This document shows, piece by piece, positions 61,752-64,000 of a stretch of 64,000 bases of DNA; the first letter of the stretch is position 1; the number at the start of each line of letters is the position of its first letter. Source of the DNA: Flavobacterium sp. (GTDB taxonomy: Bacteria; Bacteroidota; Bacteroidia; Flavobacteriales; Flavobacteriaceae); contig JACMLU010000012.1 of NCBI GenBank assembly GCA_014379405.1, positions 62,001-126,000 of the forward strand, read 5' to 3'. Below the pieces are notes generated by a model, which saw only the letters and a program-made list of their open reading frames with translations, was not told the origin of the DNA and did not search any database. The position numbers were made by a program, and so were the translations under genes.

Positions 61752-63593
61752 TTAATCATTCATCGAAATCAAGAACTCTTCATTATTTTTGGTTTTCTTG
61801 AAACGATCATTAATAAAATCCATTGCTTCTACAGGGTTCATATCAGAAAGGTATTTTCTCATAATCCACATTCTTTGTAATGTTTTAGGATCTAATAACA
61901 AATCATCACGTCTTGTGCTCGAAGAAGTTAAATCAATTGCAGGAAAAATGCGTTTGTTGGCAATTTTACGATCCAATTGCAATTCCATATTTCCAGTTCC
62001 TTTGAATTCTTCAAAGATAACTTCGTCCATTTTAGAACCAGTTTCTGTTAATGCTGTAGCGATGATACTCAATGAACCACCATTTTCTACATTACGAGCA
62101 GCTCCAAAGAAACGTTTTGGTTTTTGCAATGCATTGGCATCCACACCACCACTCAATACCTTACCAGATGCAGGTTGAACGGTATTGTATGCTCTTGCCA
62201 AACGTGTAATAGAATCTAATAAAATTACAACATCGTGACCACATTCTACCAAACGTTTTGCTTTTTCAAGAACAATATTAGCGATTTTAACGTGCTCTTG
62301 TGGTTCTCTGTCGAAAGTTGAAGCAATAACTTCACCACGAACACTTCGTTGCATGTCGGTAACCTCTTCTGGACGTTCGTCGATTAATAATACAATCAAA
62401 TAAACCTCTGGGTGATTGGCAGCAATGGCGTTGGCAATGTCTTTCAATAACATTGTTTTACCTGTTTTAGGCTGCGCTACAATCATACCACGTTGTCCTT
62501 TTCCTATTGGAGAAAACAAATCGATAATTCGGGTAGAAATAGTGCTTTGTCTTTCGGCCAATTTGAATTTTTCGGATGGAAAAACTGGAGTTAAATGTTC
62601 GAAAGATACACGGTCACGAACTACTTGCGGGTCGTGTCCATTGATTTTTAAAACGCGAACTAAAGGAAAGAATTTTTCGCCTTCTTTTGGAGGACGCACC
62701 ACTCCTTTTACGGTATCTCCGGTTTTAAGTCCGAACAATCTAATTTGTGAAGTCGATAAATAAATATCATCTGGTGAAGCCAAGTAATTATAATCAGAAG
62801 AACGAAGGAAACCATAGCCATCAGGCATCATTTCCAATACACCTTCACTTTCTATGATACCGTCAAATTCAAAGTCAGAATCTCTAAAATTGTTTTTCTT
62901 GTTTTTGAAATTTGGGTTTACATTCCCGTTTCCATTTGGCTGCGCCCTGTTCGGCTGCGCCTCGGGTCCATTTCCGTTACCGTTTTGATTGGGATTTTGA
63001 TTTGGATTTTGCTTATGTAATTGGTTGGGGTTTATTTTTTTGGCAGGAGCGCTAACTTCTGTATTTTCTACATTTTCAGGAGTTTCAGGAGTTTCAGCTT
63101 CGGAATTTTCCTCGTTTGTTTCGTTTGCTTCATTTTCTCCGCTGGCTAATTTTGCCTCTTCTTTTTGCTTTTGCAAAGCCATCTTCTTTTCGTAAGCAGA
63201 TTTATTGAATTTAATCACCTTGCCTACTTTCTTTTCAACTATTTCCTTTTCTACTTTTTCAGGTGTTGCAACTTCAGTAATCTCTTTTACTTCAACGGGA
63301 GCAACTATTGATTCTGGAGTTTCTTCTTCTGCAAAAAGGGAAGCATTAGTAGTCTTCTGAATGGCTACTTTTTTCTCAGGTGCAATTCGAGCTCTTTTTG
63401 GTTTGTCGTCCTGTGTTTTAGTTTCGGTCTTTTTAGTAGTTGGAGCCGAATCTTTGCTTGTCGACTGGAGTTCTAATATTTGGCTAATTAATGCCTCTTT
63501 TTTTACTCCGTTAAATTTTATTGTTTTAGCTGCTTTAGCTATTTCTTGAAGCTCGGAAAGCTTCATTTCTTTTAATGCAGAAATGTCAAACAT
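61752..63593 (-). CDS. rho: Transcription termination factor Rho with long disordered insertion
   Basis: This 613-residue hexameric RNA helicase has a Rho_N/SAP-like start ([20 protein letters not shown]) and a long charged then Asn/Gln/Pro-rich insertion (about residues 50-245). The RNA-binding fold ([20 protein letters not shown]) and the ATPase core follow, with Walker [15 protein letters not shown] near residue 370 and [19 protein letters not shown], then the Q- and R-loops. The canonical E. coli protein is about 419 residues, so the insertion adds roughly 190. Long inserts of this kind occur in Bacteroidota Rho; in Bacteroides the disordered region drives phase separation. Confidence 0.95.
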   Translation of the reverse strand: MFDISALKEMKLSELQEIAKAAKTIKFNGVKKEALISQILELQSTSKDSAPTTKKTETKTQDDKPKRARIAPEKKVAIQKTTNASLFAEEETPESIVAPVEVKEITEVATPEKVEKEIVEKKVGKVIKFNKSAYEKKMALQKQKEEAKLASGENEANETNEENSEAETPETPENVENTEVSAPAKKINPNQLHKQNPNQNPNQNGNGNGPEAQPNRAQPNGNGNVNPNFKNKKNNFRDSDFEFDGIIESEGVLEMMPDGYGFLRSSDYNYLASPDDIYLSTSQIRLFGLKTGDTVKGVVRPPKEGEKFFPLVRVLKINGHDPQVVRDRVSFEHLTPVFPSEKFKLAERQSTISTRIIDLFSPIGKGQRGMIVAQPKTGKTMLLKDIANAIAANHPEVYLIVLLIDERPEEVTDMQRSVRGEVIASTFDREPQEHVKIANIVLEKAKRLVECGHDVVILLDSITRLARAYNTVQPASGKVLSGGVDANALQKPKRFFGAARNVENGGSLSIIATALTETGSKMDEVIFEEFKGTGNMELQLDRKIANKRIFPAIDLTSSSTRRDDLLLDPKTLQRMWIMRKYLSDMNPVEAMDFINDRFKKTKNNEEFLISMND

Positions 63594-63748
63594 AAATGTT
63601 CTATGAGTTTAAATAATTTGGGAATACTATAAAAGTGTGTAGTAAATTTTTAATTTTGAATTCACCGAAGAATGAAGTACTTACGGATTTGTTATGCAAT
63701 AATACGAATAATTTTTAGGATACAATAGTATTTATTAAAAAGAAAATA

Positions 63749-63756
63749 TATTTTTG
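63749..63756 (+). promoter_or_regulatory. Promoter -7 box for the DUF4293 gene
   Basis: TATTTTTG matches TAnnTTTG, 18 bases before the ATG at 63774. Divergent from rho. Confidence 0.45.
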
Positions 63757-63773
63757 TCAAAGAAATCAAAACA

Positions 63774-64000
63774 ATGATACAAAGAATTCAAACCATATAT
63801 TTACTTCTTGCTTTTGTGGTAACCGGTGTTTTACCTTTCTTCATTCCGTTATGGACAATGGCAGATGGCAAAGACTACTATTTTATGCAAAATCAAGTAT
63901 ATGTTGTGGTTTTAGGGCTGAGTACTACGCTTTCGTTGTTGAGTATCATTTCCTATAAAAAAAGACAAAATCAGTTTGTTATTGGCAGATTGAACATAAT
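63774..64000 (+). CDS. DUF4293-family membrane protein, 3' end outside the window
   Basis: The frame from 63774 reads MIQRIQTIYLLLAFVVTGVL and continues open to the window end (75 codons). At least two hydrophobic helices are visible (about residues 7-24 and 44-59). The start is typical of the DUF4293 family, which has four predicted helices and lies next to rho in Bacteroidota genomes. Function unknown. The frame is cut by the window edge and so was not long enough to be listed as complete. Confidence 0.75.
   Translation, partial: MIQRIQTIYLLLAFVVTGVLPFFIPLWTMADGKDYYFMQNQVYVVVLGLSTTLSLLSIISYKKRQNQFVIGRLNI

Overview
The window is chromosomal DNA from a member of the Bacteroidota, almost certainly the family Flavobacteriaceae and most like Flavobacterium. 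The support is direct: AT-rich sequence, starts without Shine-Dalgarno sequences, many promoters with the Bacteroidota -7 box TAnnTTTG, a fused LpxC-FabZ, fused HisIE and HisB, the T9SS regulator PorX, and a Rho with a long Asn/Gln-rich insertion. No rRNA, tRNA, insertion sequence, prophage or CRISPR array was found.

Layout. 1-5.1 kb: end-of-window partial gene, mnmD, ilvE, a MazG-like pyrophosphohydrolase and a secreted M49 peptidase. 5.4-9.6 kb: an SRPBCC/GyrI-like membrane protein, a three-gene ECF sigma unit, and a Tyr-rich secreted protein with seven 18-residue repeats. 9.8-14.8 kb: kup, an rRNA cytosine methyltransferase and an M1 metallopeptidase. 15-18.9 kb: ATP-grasp ligase, M17 aminopeptidase and esterase. 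19-26.7 kb: the complete histidine operon hisG-D-C-B-H-A-F-IE, headed by a 19-residue leader peptide with HHHHFH and a terminator hairpin, a textbook translation-coupled attenuator. 26.7-31.6 kb: pckA and ppc, the PEP/oxaloacetate node. 31.8-35.9 kb: three membrane transport proteins (ThrE, AspT-like, YoaK). 35.9-38.7 kb: a VWA-type membrane protein and fabG. 39.1-41.1 kb: a tight YHYH / YwqK-type / SCO1 lipoprotein operon, possibly linked to copper. 41.1-49.4 kb: sucD and the lipid A cluster (HD hydrolase, lpxD, lpxC-fabZ, lpxA, efp, an LpxD paralogue, an NTF2-like protein). 49.5-52.7 kb: a hybrid histidine kinase cut into two ORFs by one in-frame TAA. 53-55.6 kb: an accessory stretch with orphan genes and a 96-bp tandem array. 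55.6-59.4 kb: porX, tsaE, ald and two small genes. 59.5-61.6 kb: a TetR-controlled DinB/DUF1572/monooxygenase-like operon with two matching operators. 61.7-64 kb: rho and a divergent DUF4293 gene.

Most of the window is core metabolism in conserved order. The less ordinary signals are regulatory or repetitive: the his attenuator, the paired TetR operators, several families of perfect palindromes in intergenic spaces (one lying inside a coding frame), the 96-bp array, the interrupted kinase, and the small copper-like and ATP-grasp/peptidase clusters.
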